A DNA stretch of 17,677 bases, taken from contig JBIKVM010000044.1 in the NCBI GenBank assembly GCA_044356825.1, positions 1-17,677 of the forward strand. The letters run 5' to 3'. The translations under genes and the position numbers were made by a program. The notes beneath the pieces were generated by a model. That model worked only from the letters and a program-made list of their open reading frames with translations. It searched no databases and had not been told where the DNA came from. Shown one piece after another: positions 1-6,719 of this stretch. How positions within the stretch are numbered: position 1 is the first letter of the stretch; every line of letters begins with the position of its first letter. Source of the DNA: JAUREX01 sp044356825 (lineage in GTDB: Bacteria; Pseudomonadota; Alphaproteobacteria; Rhodobacterales; Rhodobacteraceae).

Positions 1-920
1 ATGACCTCGCGCGCGTCATACTGGCCCATGTCGAACGGATAGTCGCTACCCAGCATCACCCGGTCGGCGCCCGCCCAGTCCACGAGGAACTGCAGCGGCT
101 CGACGCCATGCAGGATGGTGTCGAAGAGCAGCCGGTCGATCGACGGCCCCGGCTCTCCGCGCAGCCGCGTCTTGGCCTCGGCCCTTTCGGCCCATCCGTG
201 GATCCAGCGCGCCGCCTGATAGGGGGTGAAGCCTCCGCCGTGGCTCAGCACGATCCGAAGCCCCGGGAACCGCTCGAGGACGCCGCCGAACACGAGGCAT
301 GCGGCCGCGATCGTGGTATCGAGCGGATTTCCGACGAAGTTGTTGATGTAGTAGGACCGTTGCCGGTCCATCCCCGCGACCTTGACCGGGTGCAGCAGCA
401 AGAAGGCCTGACGCGACTCGGCTTCGGCCCAGAAGGGATCAAGCGCCGGATCGTCGAGGTTCCTGCCCTCGACATGGCTGCCGATCATGGCCCCCATCAG
501 CCCGTCTTCGCGCATGGCCCGGCCAAGCTCGCGGGCGGCAAGATCGGGCGCCTGCAGGGGGACGGTCGCCAGACCGAGGAAGCGGTAAGGCATGGCGCGC
601 ACGCGCCGGGCGATGGCGTCGTTCTGGATCCGCGACGCCGTCAGCCCGTCGGCGGGGGACTTGTCATAGAGAACGGTCTGCGGAACGACTGCCAGAAGCT
701 GCCGGTCGAACCCGGCGCGGTCCATGTCGGCGAGGCGGCGCTGCACGTCCCAGCCGCCGCGGGGAAAGTTGGGATAAGGCGCGCCCGCCACCACGAGGGT
801 TCCGAACTCTCCGTCGGTGGTGTGCAACTCGATCCCGCAGTCCGGGACTTCGCGCCGGAGCGTGGCGACCGTTTCGGTCTCGATGATGTGGGCGTGGATA
901 TCGAGCGAGCGGGATATCAT
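1..920 (-). CDS. ACMSD-like amidohydrolase / decarboxylase (amidohydrolase_2 family), 3' end cut by window edge
   Basis: A minus-strand reading frame is open for 306 codons from an ATG at 920 and runs off the left edge, so the C-terminus is missing. It reads as a metal-dependent TIM-barrel amidohydrolase of the aminocarboxymuconate-semialdehyde decarboxylase (ACMSD) type. Visible residues are an N-terminal D-I-H-A-H motif (H9, H11), L-L-H-P (H177), S-H-G-G-G (H227) and G-S-D-Y-P-F (D293). In Pseudomonas fluorescens ACMSD, from memory, the metal ligands are H9, H11, H177 and D294 and the catalytic histidine is H228, so the spacing is almost the same. The family performs non-oxidative decarboxylation or C-C hydrolysis of unsaturated or aromatic acids, normally in the cytoplasm. 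The gene starts 30 bp after the Gfo/Idh stop and is probably the last known gene of the operon beginning at 3298. The real substrate is unknown. It could also be a related hydrolase or hydratase. Confidence 0.88.
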   Translation of the reverse strand, partial: MISRSLDIHAHIIETETVATLRREVPDCGIELHTTDGEFGTLVVAGAPYPNFPRGGWDVQRRLADMDRAGFDRQLLAVVPQTVLYDKSPADGLTASRIQNDAIARRVRAMPYRFLGLATVPLQAPDLAARELGRAMREDGLMGAMIGSHVEGRNLDDPALDPFWAEAESRQAFLLLHPVKVAGMDRQRSYYINNFVGNPLDTTIAAACLVFGGVLERFPGLRIVLSHGGGFTPYQAARWIHGWAERAEAKTRLRGEPGPSIDRLLFDTILHGVEPLQFLVDWAGADRVMLGSDYPFDMGQYDAREV

Positions 921-950
921 TGCTTTGGGTCCTTTCGTGGCTTTCCGGGC

Positions 951-2072
951 TCAGACCTCGGCAGCCAGTTCCTCGAGGTTCAGGGGAAGGCTGATCTCGG
1001 TCTTGCGACGCGCCGACAGATCCATCGCCATCGTCAGGATCAGGTTGCGATGCCCGTCCTGCGCGGTCGCGTGCGGGGATGGCACGCCCATGCAGATCCG
1101 CTGATACCACGAGACCGTCTCTTCGCGCATGGGCCCCCAGAGTTGACCCATGTGGAGATCGCCGGGCGGATAGCTTGTCAGAAAGTCGACGTGGCGGGCG
1201 GGGGGGTTGTATCCGTCGGGCACGTAGCCGCCGCCCTGCACGACGTTGCTGGCCAGAACCAGATCCCGGTGCGTATCTTCGATGTCGATGACACCCTCGG
1301 TGCCGACGATGCCGATCTCGAGCCCGTAGACGGAGCCGGGCCAGACCTCGGGCAGCGCCCAGCAGATGTTCATCGAGAAGATCGTTCCATCGTCCATCGT
1401 AAAGAGGCCGAAGGTCGAATCCTTGGTGCCCCAGCGCGAGAGAACCTTGTCGGTGGAACGCGCATAAATCGAAACCGGGGTCTTGCCCTCCATCAGCCAC
1501 AGCGACATGTCGAGGCTGTGCGTCCCCGATACGACCATCGGCGTGAGGTTCTTGCGGTTCTGCGTGCGCCGGACGGTGGCGATGGGGACCATGCGGTTCA
1601 TGAAAGCGCGGGTCGTGACCGAGTGGACATCCCCGATCTGGCCGGTGATCAGCTTTTCCTTGACCGTAAGGAAACGCCTGCGGAAACGCTGGGTGTAGCC
1701 AAGCACCGCATCGACGCCCGCCGTCTCGATCGCGTCCAGAATGGCCTTCGATTCATGGGCGTCGGTGGCGAGGGGCTTTTCGATGAAGAGGCTATGGCCG
1801 CGCTCGGCGGCACGCATGGTCGGGGCGGCGTGATGGTTCTCGTCGGTTGCCACGATCACGGCGTTGACCTCGCTGCGGTCAAGCAGTTCCTCGAAGTCGA
1901 TGGTGAAGAAGTCCGCCCCGCAATCAGCCTTGAGCTTTTCCCCGAGGGCCCGATTGACATCGCACAGACCTATCCAGCCAACGCCGGGATAGTCCCGCGC
2001 GATCATGGCGCGGATGCGCCCGATTGTGCCGCAGCCGATGATGGCCAGACCGATTTCCTTCTTCACACCCAT
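951..2072 (-). CDS. Gfo/Idh/MocA family NAD(P)-dependent oxidoreductase
   Basis: Predicted cytoplasmic dehydrogenase of 373 residues. An N-terminal Rossmann fold shows I-I-G-C-G-T-I-G at 11-18. The family motif E-K-P at 98-100 carries the catalytic lysine, and G-T-H-S-L-D at 184-188 supplies the usual His/Asp pair in the C-terminal alpha/beta domain. The reading frame extends to an ATG at 2105, but the ATG at 2072 is preferred: it is preceded by GAGG and AGGAGGGG, and the protein then begins with the usual few residues before the nucleotide-binding strand. Known members oxidise or reduce sugars, inositols, dihydrodiols of aromatic acids and similar alcohols. The neighbouring ACMSD-like and MLE-type enzymes suggest a substrate in an acid-catabolic route rather than a simple sugar, but this is inference. 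It sits 125 bp after the enolase-family gene and 30 bp before the amidohydrolase. Confidence 0.93.
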   Translation of the reverse strand: MGVKKEIGLAIIGCGTIGRIRAMIARDYPGVGWIGLCDVNRALGEKLKADCGADFFTIDFEELLDRSEVNAVIVATDENHHAAPTMRAAERGHSLFIEKPLATDAHESKAILDAIETAGVDAVLGYTQRFRRRFLTVKEKLITGQIGDVHSVTTRAFMNRMVPIATVRRTQNRKNLTPMVVSGTHSLDMSLWLMEGKTPVSIYARSTDKVLSRWGTKDSTFGLFTMDDGTIFSMNICWALPEVWPGSVYGLEIGIVGTEGVIDIEDTHRDLVLASNVVQGGGYVPDGYNPPARHVDFLTSYPPGDLHMGQLWGPMREETVSWYQRICMGVPSPHATAQDGHRNLILTMAMDLSARRKTEISLPLNLEELAAEV

Positions 2073-2112
2073 GGTCCTCTTTCCCCTCCTGAGGTTTCGC
2101 TGCACTTTGCCC

Positions 2113-2149
2113 GACCTGCCCGCACCGGCGATGGCCGGCCCGCCAGGTC
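2113..2149 (-). repeat. Intercistronic nested stem-loop between enolase-family and Gfo/Idh genes
   Basis: The 125-bp gap between the two operon genes contains a nested inverted repeat. The outer arms are GACCTG (2113-2118) and CAGGTC (2144-2149), and the inner arms are CCGGC (2125-2129) and GCCGG (2134-2138) around a GATG loop. No T-tract follows in the direction of transcription, so an RNA-stabilising or partial-attenuation role is more likely than full termination. GC-rich DNA forms such arms by chance fairly often, so confidence is low. Confidence 0.35.
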
Positions 2150-2197
2150 CGCGGGTGATCTCGGTTTCATCCGTCCGCCCTCATCCCGCGCCGGCCC

Positions 2198-3298
2198 TCA
2201 GGCGATGAAGCGTGCGAGCAGGGCACCATCCACCCGGACCCCGAGACCCGGCCCGTCGGGCGGTACGATGTGGCCCGACCGGATCGTGACCGGATCGGCG
2301 ACGATGTCGGCCGCGAGGTAGGGCGCGGTCATCGACGTGTCCCAGTCGACCTGCGGCAGCGCGACGGCAAGATGGGCGATCGCGGCCGAGGCGATCGCGG
2401 TCTCTGCCGTCTTGCCCGCAAGATTGACGTGCATCCCGAGGCTGTGCATCAGCCGGCCGGCCTGCATGACGGCCAGAGCACCGCCGAGCTTGATGGTCTT
2501 GAGGCTGCCACCCGCCGCGGCGCCGCGCGCATGGTGGCGACGGATCTGCTCGATCGAATGGAACCCCTCGTCGGCCCCGATCGGCACGCCGCTGGCGCGG
2601 GCGCAATCGGCCATGGTCTCGATCTCTTCTTCGGCAACCGGCTGTTCGACGAAGTCGATGCCCGTGTCAGCGGCCCTCGCACAGAAGGCCAGCGCCTCGT
2701 CGCGGCTCAGTCCCATGTTCGCATCCGCCGAGATGCGGATGCCCGGACCCGCCGCCGCGCGGATCGCCCGGCACCGCGCGAGGTCCGCCTCGACCCCGAG
2801 GATACCGATCTTGACCTTGAGGGCGACGACACCCTCGGCCACAAGGCGGCGGGCCTCGGCAACCTCCTCGTCCAGCGTGCCGCCCGCGATGAACACGAGT
2901 GCCGGCGCCCGGTCGCGCAGCTTGCCCCCGAGCAGGTCGTGAAGGGGCCGCGCAGTCCGTTGTCCGACCAGGTCAAGCAGGGCGATTTCCACCGCCGCCT
3001 TGGCGCCCGGGTTGAAGTGGATGGTGGGGTGGATCAGGTCGGGGATCGCCTCCACTGATGTGACCTCGGCGCCGGTGAGCCGCTCGGCCATGTGCCGGAT
3101 GGCTGCGATCATGCCTGGCTGCGTCTCGCCGTTCATCATCGGGGCCGAGGCGGATTCGCCCCAGCCGACCGCGCCCGTCTCGTCCTCGACCCGCACGATC
3201 ACGTTGTCGGCGGCCACGAGGGTGCTTCCCGCCATCTTCACCGGCTTGCGGAGCGGAACCGAGACCGGAATGGCGGTGATGGTGCGGAGGCGCAGCAT
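2198..3298 (-). CDS. Mandelate racemase / muconate lactonizing enzyme family protein (enolase superfamily, MLE subgroup)
   Basis: Predicted cytoplasmic Mg-dependent enzyme of 366 residues, with an N-terminal capping domain (about 1-125) and a C-terminal barrel. Catalytic residues are clear: K-V-K at 161-163, D192 in A-D-A-N, E218 in V-E-Q-P, D243 in A-D-E-G and K267 in S-L-K-T-I-K. The set is displaced by exactly six from the Pseudomonas muconate cycloisomerase numbering I recall (K167, K169, D198, E224, D249, K273), which places it in the MLE subgroup rather than the mandelate racemase or acid-sugar dehydratase groups. Members do cycloisomerisation, o-succinylbenzoate synthesis, dipeptide epimerisation or amino-acid racemisation, so the reaction is open. 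The ATG at 3298 has GAGAGGA six bases upstream. It is first in the minus-strand operon and divergent from the ModA-like gene, so a promoter must lie in 3299-3405. Confidence 0.93.
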   Translation of the reverse strand: MLRLRTITAIPVSVPLRKPVKMAGSTLVAADNVIVRVEDETGAVGWGESASAPMMNGETQPGMIAAIRHMAERLTGAEVTSVEAIPDLIHPTIHFNPGAKAAVEIALLDLVGQRTARPLHDLLGGKLRDRAPALVFIAGGTLDEEVAEARRLVAEGVVALKVKIGILGVEADLARCRAIRAAAGPGIRISADANMGLSRDEALAFCARAADTGIDFVEQPVAEEEIETMADCARASGVPIGADEGFHSIEQIRRHHARGAAAGGSLKTIKLGGALAVMQAGRLMHSLGMHVNLAGKTAETAIASAAIAHLAVALPQVDWDTSMTAPYLAADIVADPVTIRSGHIVPPDGPGLGVRVDGALLARFIA

Positions 3299-3405
3299 GG
3301 ATCGTCCTCTCAGACCTGAGGTTGCCGATGGGGGCCGGAGTGGTTACGTCTTGCGACGCACCGGGGTGCCGGGACGAAACAGGCGACAAGCAAGAGAGGT
3401 CTTGG

Positions 3406-4098
3406 ATGGTGAAGGTCTTGAGTGGCGGGGCGGCGCAGGGTCTGGCTGAAGCTCTCGCGGACAGGATCCGGGCAGAGACGGGCGAGTCGCTGAGCGGCGA
3501 TTTCGGCCCCGTGGGCGGGATGCGCGATCGGATTGTCGGCGGCGAGGATGCCGATTTCGTCATCCTGTCTCGCAAGCTTGTCGAGGATCTCGCCGCCACC
3601 GGGCATGTCGAACCCGACAGCATCACCGATATCGGCGATGTCGCAACGGGCCTTGCGCTGCGCGCCACGGACCCCGACGCCCCCTGCGAGACGGCCGACG
3701 ATCTGCGCACGCTCCTGCTGGCCTCTGACGCGATCTTCTTCCCCGACCCGCTCGCAGCCACCGCGGGCATCCACTTCGCCCGTGTCCTGCGCGAATTGGG
3801 AATCGCCGATGCGGTTGCGCCGCGCCTCAGGACATTTCCGGGCGGGATACCCGCGATGAAGGCCATGGCGGCCTGCGAGCACGCGCGGCCGGTCGGCTGC
3901 ACGCAGGTTACCGAGATCAAGCGCATCGCCGGCGTGCGGCTGATCGGCCTTCTGCCGCCCGGCCTCGATCTTGTCACGACATACAGCGCGGCCGTCACGC
4001 GCAAGGCCACCAAACCCGAGGCTGCGGCACGGGTCATCGCCCTGATGGCCGATCCGGCAGTGGCCCCGATGCGACGCGCGATCGGCTTCCTGGGTTAG
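3406..4098 (+). CDS. ModA-like substrate-binding domain protein without signal peptide
   Basis: A 230-residue protein resembling molybdate-type periplasmic binding proteins (COG0725-like). Family-like stretches are A-D-F-V-I-L-S (49-55), G-L-A-L-R (82-86), F-F-P-D-P followed by A-G-I-H-F-A (111-125), C-T-Q-V-T-E-I (165-171) and T-Y-S-A-A-V (192-197). The start at 3406 is chosen because GAGAGG lies six bases before it; the in-frame upstream extension to 3322 has no hydrophobic segment either. The N-terminus goes straight into the first beta strand (M-V-K-V-L-S-G-G), with no signal peptide or lipobox, so the protein should stay in the cytoplasm. No ModB/ModC genes are nearby, so a role in molybdate import is unlikely. 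It may be an enzyme or a ligand-sensing partner for the divergent operon. Its annotation as a transporter subunit would be unsafe. Confidence 0.85.
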   Translation: MVKVLSGGAAQGLAEALADRIRAETGESLSGDFGPVGGMRDRIVGGEDADFVILSRKLVEDLAATGHVEPDSITDIGDVATGLALRATDPDAPCETADDLRTLLLASDAIFFPDPLAATAGIHFARVLRELGIADAVAPRLRTFPGGIPAMKAMAACEHARPVGCTQVTEIKRIAGVRLIGLLPPGLDLVTTYSAAVTRKATKPEAAARVIALMADPAVAPMRRAIGFLG

Positions 4099-4110
4099 CG
4101 CCCCCAGGCT

Positions 4111-4134
4111 TCGGCCGTGTCCAAGCACGGCCGA
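4111..4134. terminator. Hairpin between convergent genes, probable bidirectional terminator
   Basis: A perfect 9-bp inverted repeat, TCGGCCGTG (4111-4119) and CACGGCCGA (4126-4134), with a 6-base loop. It lies in the 52-bp gap between the ModA-like gene (plus, ends 4098) and the FAH gene (minus, ends 4151). There is no clear T-tract on either side, so termination may be weak or Rho-assisted. Position between convergent stops is the main support. Confidence 0.6.
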
Positions 4135-4150
4135 TGATGGGAGCGACCGC

Positions 4151-5023
4151 CTAGCCAATTGGGTTTTCGAGCACGCCGAGGCCCGTGATCGCCACCCGAA
4201 CCCGATCGCCCCTGCGCAGATAGACTGGCGGGCTGAAGCCTATGCCCACACCCGCCGGTGTGCCGGTGGCGATGATGTCTCCGGGCAGCAGGGTGATCGT
4301 GCTCGACAGCGTCTCGATCAGCGTCGGGATGTCGAAGATGAGCGCGCGCACGCGCGCCTTCTGGCGAACCTCACCGTTCACCTCGGTCACGAGTTCGAGC
4401 GCCGTCGGATCCGCGATCTCGTCGGCCGAGACGATCCAAGGGCCCATGGGGCAGAAGGTGTCGCACCCCTTGCCGATCGTCCACTGGTTGTGCCGCTTCT
4501 GCAACTCGCGCGAGGTCACGTCATTGACGATGACATAGCCAAAGACCTGCGCCATCGCCTCCGACTTCGGGACGCCGAAGCAGCGCCTGCCGATCACCAC
4601 GCCAAGCTCGCCCTCGTAGTCAACGCTCCCCGTCGGGTCGATCGATGCGCGGACCACCTCGCCGGGGCCGATCACGCTTGTCGTGGCCTTGGTGAAGATG
4701 ACAGGTGCCGACGGCACCTGCTCCTTGGCGCTCGAATCAAAGCCGCTGCCGTGAAATTCGAGCGCGTGTTCGTAATAGTTCTTGCCGACGCAGAAGATGT
4801 CGCGCCGCGGCTCCGGGATGGGCGCCGTCAGTCGGATCTCCGAGAGAGGCACGCGCGGGCCCGTGCGGGACGCCCATGCCGCACGCGCGGGAGCGCCGCC
4901 CGCGATCATTGCAAGCACCGCCCCCGTCGCCTCGGCGCCCATGGCACAGACCACGGCTTCGTCACCTGCGATGTGGCCGGCAACCGCCTGGCCGTCGGTC
5001 ATGGTTCCAGTGAAGAGCTTCAT
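4151..5023 (-). CDS. Fumarylacetoacetate hydrolase (FAH) family protein
   Basis: Predicted cytoplasmic 290-residue hydrolase, decarboxylase or hydratase acting on a diketo or 2-oxo acid. A short N-terminal domain (1-70) precedes the FAH fold. Motifs are V-G-K-N-Y (79-83), Y-E-G-E-L-G (136-141) with probable metal ligands E137 and E139, N-D-V-T-S-R (167-172) with D168 as third ligand, K-G-C-D-T-F (185-190) and T-G-T-P-A-G-V-G (253-260). The E-x-E to D spacing of 29 matches FAH-domain enzymes. Members cleave C-C bonds near the end of aromatic and related catabolic routes. The ATG at 5023 has only a weak A-rich leader before it. The gene is divergent from the GntR regulator and has a good promoter and overlapping dyad upstream, so it is the likely regulated target. 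The exact substrate is unknown. Confidence 0.93.
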   Translation of the reverse strand: MKLFTGTMTDGQAVAGHIAGDEAVVCAMGAEATGAVLAMIAGGAPARAAWASRTGPRVPLSEIRLTAPIPEPRRDIFCVGKNYYEHALEFHGSGFDSSAKEQVPSAPVIFTKATTSVIGPGEVVRASIDPTGSVDYEGELGVVIGRRCFGVPKSEAMAQVFGYVIVNDVTSRELQKRHNQWTIGKGCDTFCPMGPWIVSADEIADPTALELVTEVNGEVRQKARVRALIFDIPTLIETLSSTITLLPGDIIATGTPAGVGIGFSPPVYLRRGDRVRVAITGLGVLENPIG

Positions 5024-5050
5024 TTTTTCGTTGCTTTATCGTTTTGTCGA

Positions 5051-5076
5051 TGATTTACCTTTTTGTGGTTAAATCA
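5051..5076. promoter_or_regulatory. Inverted repeat, candidate operator for the GntR/FCD regulator
   Basis: TGATTTA (5051-5057) and TAAATCA (5070-5076) form a perfect 7-bp dyad with a 12-base spacer. It lies in an AT-rich patch that stands out from the GC-rich surroundings, between the divergently transcribed FAH and GntR genes. It overlaps the predicted -10 of the FAH promoter, the usual place for a repressor site. GntR proteins often bind inverted repeats in their own divergent promoter; the assignment here is inference. Confidence 0.55.
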
Positions 5077-5096
5077 CCGCGAGAGCCGTCTGTCAA
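5068..5096 (-). promoter_or_regulatory. Candidate sigma-70-type promoter for the FAH gene
   Basis: On the minus strand, TTGACA (5096-5091) is a perfect -35 box. After 17 bases comes TTTAAC (5073-5068), four of six matches to the -10 consensus. Transcription would begin near 5061, leaving about 38 bases before the FAH start at 5023. I found no equally good promoter on the plus strand for the regulator operon. Confidence 0.55.
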
Positions 5097-5146
5097 ATGG
5101 GGGAATGGTCGAGGTGGTCTTGCTAGGCGCAGCCCAGTTTCCGCTG

Positions 5147-5830
5147 ATGTCCGACCCGAGGGATGCGTTCGGCGACGGCAGGACGCTTGCCGACGAAGCC
5201 TATCGCGCGCTCAAGTCCGATATCATGCGCTGCGTGCGTCCGCCCGGAGAGCGGCTGCGGATCGAGAAACTGCGTGCGATCTACAAGATCGGGCCCACCC
5301 CCCTGCGAGAGGCGCTCCAACGCCTCGGCGCAGACCGCCTCGTGGTGACGGAGGGCAACCGGGGCTTCGCGGTGGCACCGCTCGACCCTGATGAGTTCAT
5401 GGATCTCAACACCGCGCGGATCGCCGTCGAGAAGTCGGCGCTCAGGCTGTCGATCACGAACGGCGGGGTCGACTGGGAGAGCGGGGTTGTCGCCGCAGCC
5501 TACATCATGGCGCGCGAGGACAAGGCCCTAGCCGACAGGGGCGGGCCTGTGCCCGACAGTTGGGAACGGGCGAACGCCTCGTTCCATGCCGCGCTCGTCG
5601 CGGCGTGCGGATCGAAATGGCTGCTGTGGATGCGCGCGCACCTGCACGACCTCTGCGAGCGATATCGCAGGTCGGCCGTCTCGCAAAGCGCGGGCGGCCG
5701 CCCCCTCTTCGAAGAGCACAGGGAACTGGCGGCGGCCGCGCTCGACCGCAACGCCGATGCGGTATGCGACCTGACCGAGCGCCATTACAGCCGGACAGCG
5801 CAGATCTTCGAGCAGATGGTCCGGTCATGA
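5147..5830 (+). CDS. GntR family transcriptional regulator with FCD ligand-binding domain
   Basis: A 227-residue DNA-binding regulator. Residues 13-80 form the winged helix-turn-helix (L-A-D-E-A-Y-R-A-L-K-S-D-I near the start, T-P-L-R-E-A-L-Q-R-L in the recognition region, and the wing N-R-G-F-A-V). Residues 84-227 form the FCD effector domain, with H147, H191 and H213 as probable metal ligands. The aspartate usually four residues before the first histidine is N143. The F-H-A-A-L-V-A-A-C-G-S segment resembles the CsiR/GlaR subgroup, which senses short dicarboxylic or hydroxy acids; this is only a likeness. The frame is open back to a TTG at 5063 and an ATG at 5105. The ATG at 5147 is chosen because it gives the usual family N-terminus and keeps the dyad at 5051-5076 outside the gene. 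It probably controls FAH and the downstream transporter. Confidence 0.92.
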   Translation: MSDPRDAFGDGRTLADEAYRALKSDIMRCVRPPGERLRIEKLRAIYKIGPTPLREALQRLGADRLVVTEGNRGFAVAPLDPDEFMDLNTARIAVEKSALRLSITNGGVDWESGVVAAAYIMAREDKALADRGGPVPDSWERANASFHAALVAACGSKWLLWMRAHLHDLCERYRRSAVSQSAGGRPLFEEHRELAAAALDRNADAVCDLTERHYSRTAQIFEQMVRS

Positions 5831-5867
5831 CACGCACTGCGGCACGGGCGACGTGAAGGAAACCGGG

Positions 5868-6719
5868 ATGAACGATGACATGATCCCCGGCCTATCCGGA
5901 GAAGAGTCCCCGCTGTGGAAGCGCGCCCTCAAGCACACCGCGATCCTTGTGGCGCTGCTCGCAATCTGGGAGTTCCTGACAGCCTCGGGCTATGCCGATC
6001 CGCTGCTCTTCCCGCGGCCTTCGCACATCTTCGGATCGTTCGTCCCGCTCTACGTCACGCAGGCGATCGTGTGGGAGCATCTGTGGGTGACGATGGCGAA
6101 CGTGCTCGCGGGGTTCGTGGTGGGTACGATCCTCGGAATCTCGCTCGCCATCCTCGCGGGCTTCAGCGAGACGATCCACCGCTACATGAAACCCTATGTC
6201 ATCGTCCTTGAGGCCACACCGCGGATCGCGATCGGGCCGCTGATGCTGGCATGGCTCGGCTTCGGTTTCGGCGCAAAGCTCGCGATCGTGACGCTCGTGT
6301 GCTTCTTTGCGCCCTTCATCAACACCCTCACGGCGATCCTGTCGGCCAATCCGGCGCAGGTGGAACTCATGCGCTCGCTCGGGGCATCGAAGTGGCAGAC
6401 CCTCACGAAGGTCATCGTGCCTGATGCGATGCCCATGATCATGGCCGGAATCCGCATGGCCATGGCCTCGGCCCTCGGCGGCGCGCTGGTCGCGGAGTTC
6501 ATCTCGTCGAACAAGGGCATGGGGGTTCTTCTCGACAACCTCGCCGCGGTTCTGAACATGGCTGGGGCATTCGCCACGCTCCTGTCGCTGACACTCATCG
6601 GCTACATCCTCTATGCGCTGATGGAACGGATCGAGAGCCGCGTCATCTTCTGGCAGAACGAGGCCGGACTTCGGCGCGTCTCTGCCCGACGCAAGCGCGC
6701 CTGGGGGGCGACCTCATGA
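5868..6719 (+). CDS. ABC transporter permease, NitT/TauT (SsuC/TauC-like) type, first of two
   Basis: Inner-membrane permease of 283 residues with about six hydrophobic segments, starting near 24-40. The cytoplasmic EAA loop that docks the ATPase lies at 166-186 and reads E-L-M-R-S-L-G-A-S-K. L-L-F-P-R-P-S near 46-52 is typical of the TauC/SsuC group. The ATG at 5868 is preferred over a GTG at 5853 because AAGGA sits about eight bases upstream. The gene follows the regulator after 37 bp and overlaps the next permease by 4 bp (ATGA), so the three genes are probably co-transcribed. Family members import sulfonates, nitrate, pyrimidine precursors or aromatic acids. The adjacent FAH and GntR genes hint at an organic acid, but the substrate is not determined. 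Confidence 0.93.
   Translation: MNDDMIPGLSGEESPLWKRALKHTAILVALLAIWEFLTASGYADPLLFPRPSHIFGSFVPLYVTQAIVWEHLWVTMANVLAGFVVGTILGISLAILAGFSETIHRYMKPYVIVLEATPRIAIGPLMLAWLGFGFGAKLAIVTLVCFFAPFINTLTAILSANPAQVELMRSLGASKWQTLTKVIVPDAMPMIMAGIRMAMASALGGALVAEFISSNKGMGVLLDNLAAVLNMAGAFATLLSLTLIGYILYALMERIESRVIFWQNEAGLRRVSARRKRAWGATS

Noticed and set aside
664..1500. Minus-strand open frame of 278 codons overlapping the Gfo/Idh and amidohydrolase genes
   Set aside because: It is out of frame with both genes, rich in Arg/His/Pro as expected for a GC-rich shadow frame, and has no family likeness.
108..2321. A 737-codon open frame on the plus strand
   Set aside because: It lies opposite three convincing minus-strand genes and its translation shows no recognisable family motifs. 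Long antisense open frames are common in GC-rich coding DNA.
3309..3320. Short palindrome CTCAG-AC-CTGAG in the divergent enolase/ModA-like gap
   Set aside because: Only 5-bp arms, overlapping the enolase-family ribosome binding site. Too short to claim an operator without conservation data.
2973..4037. Minus-strand open frames opposite the ModA-like gene
   Set aside because: Low-complexity, Arg/Ser-rich translation without motifs. The plus-strand frame has clear ModA-like motifs and a ribosome binding site.
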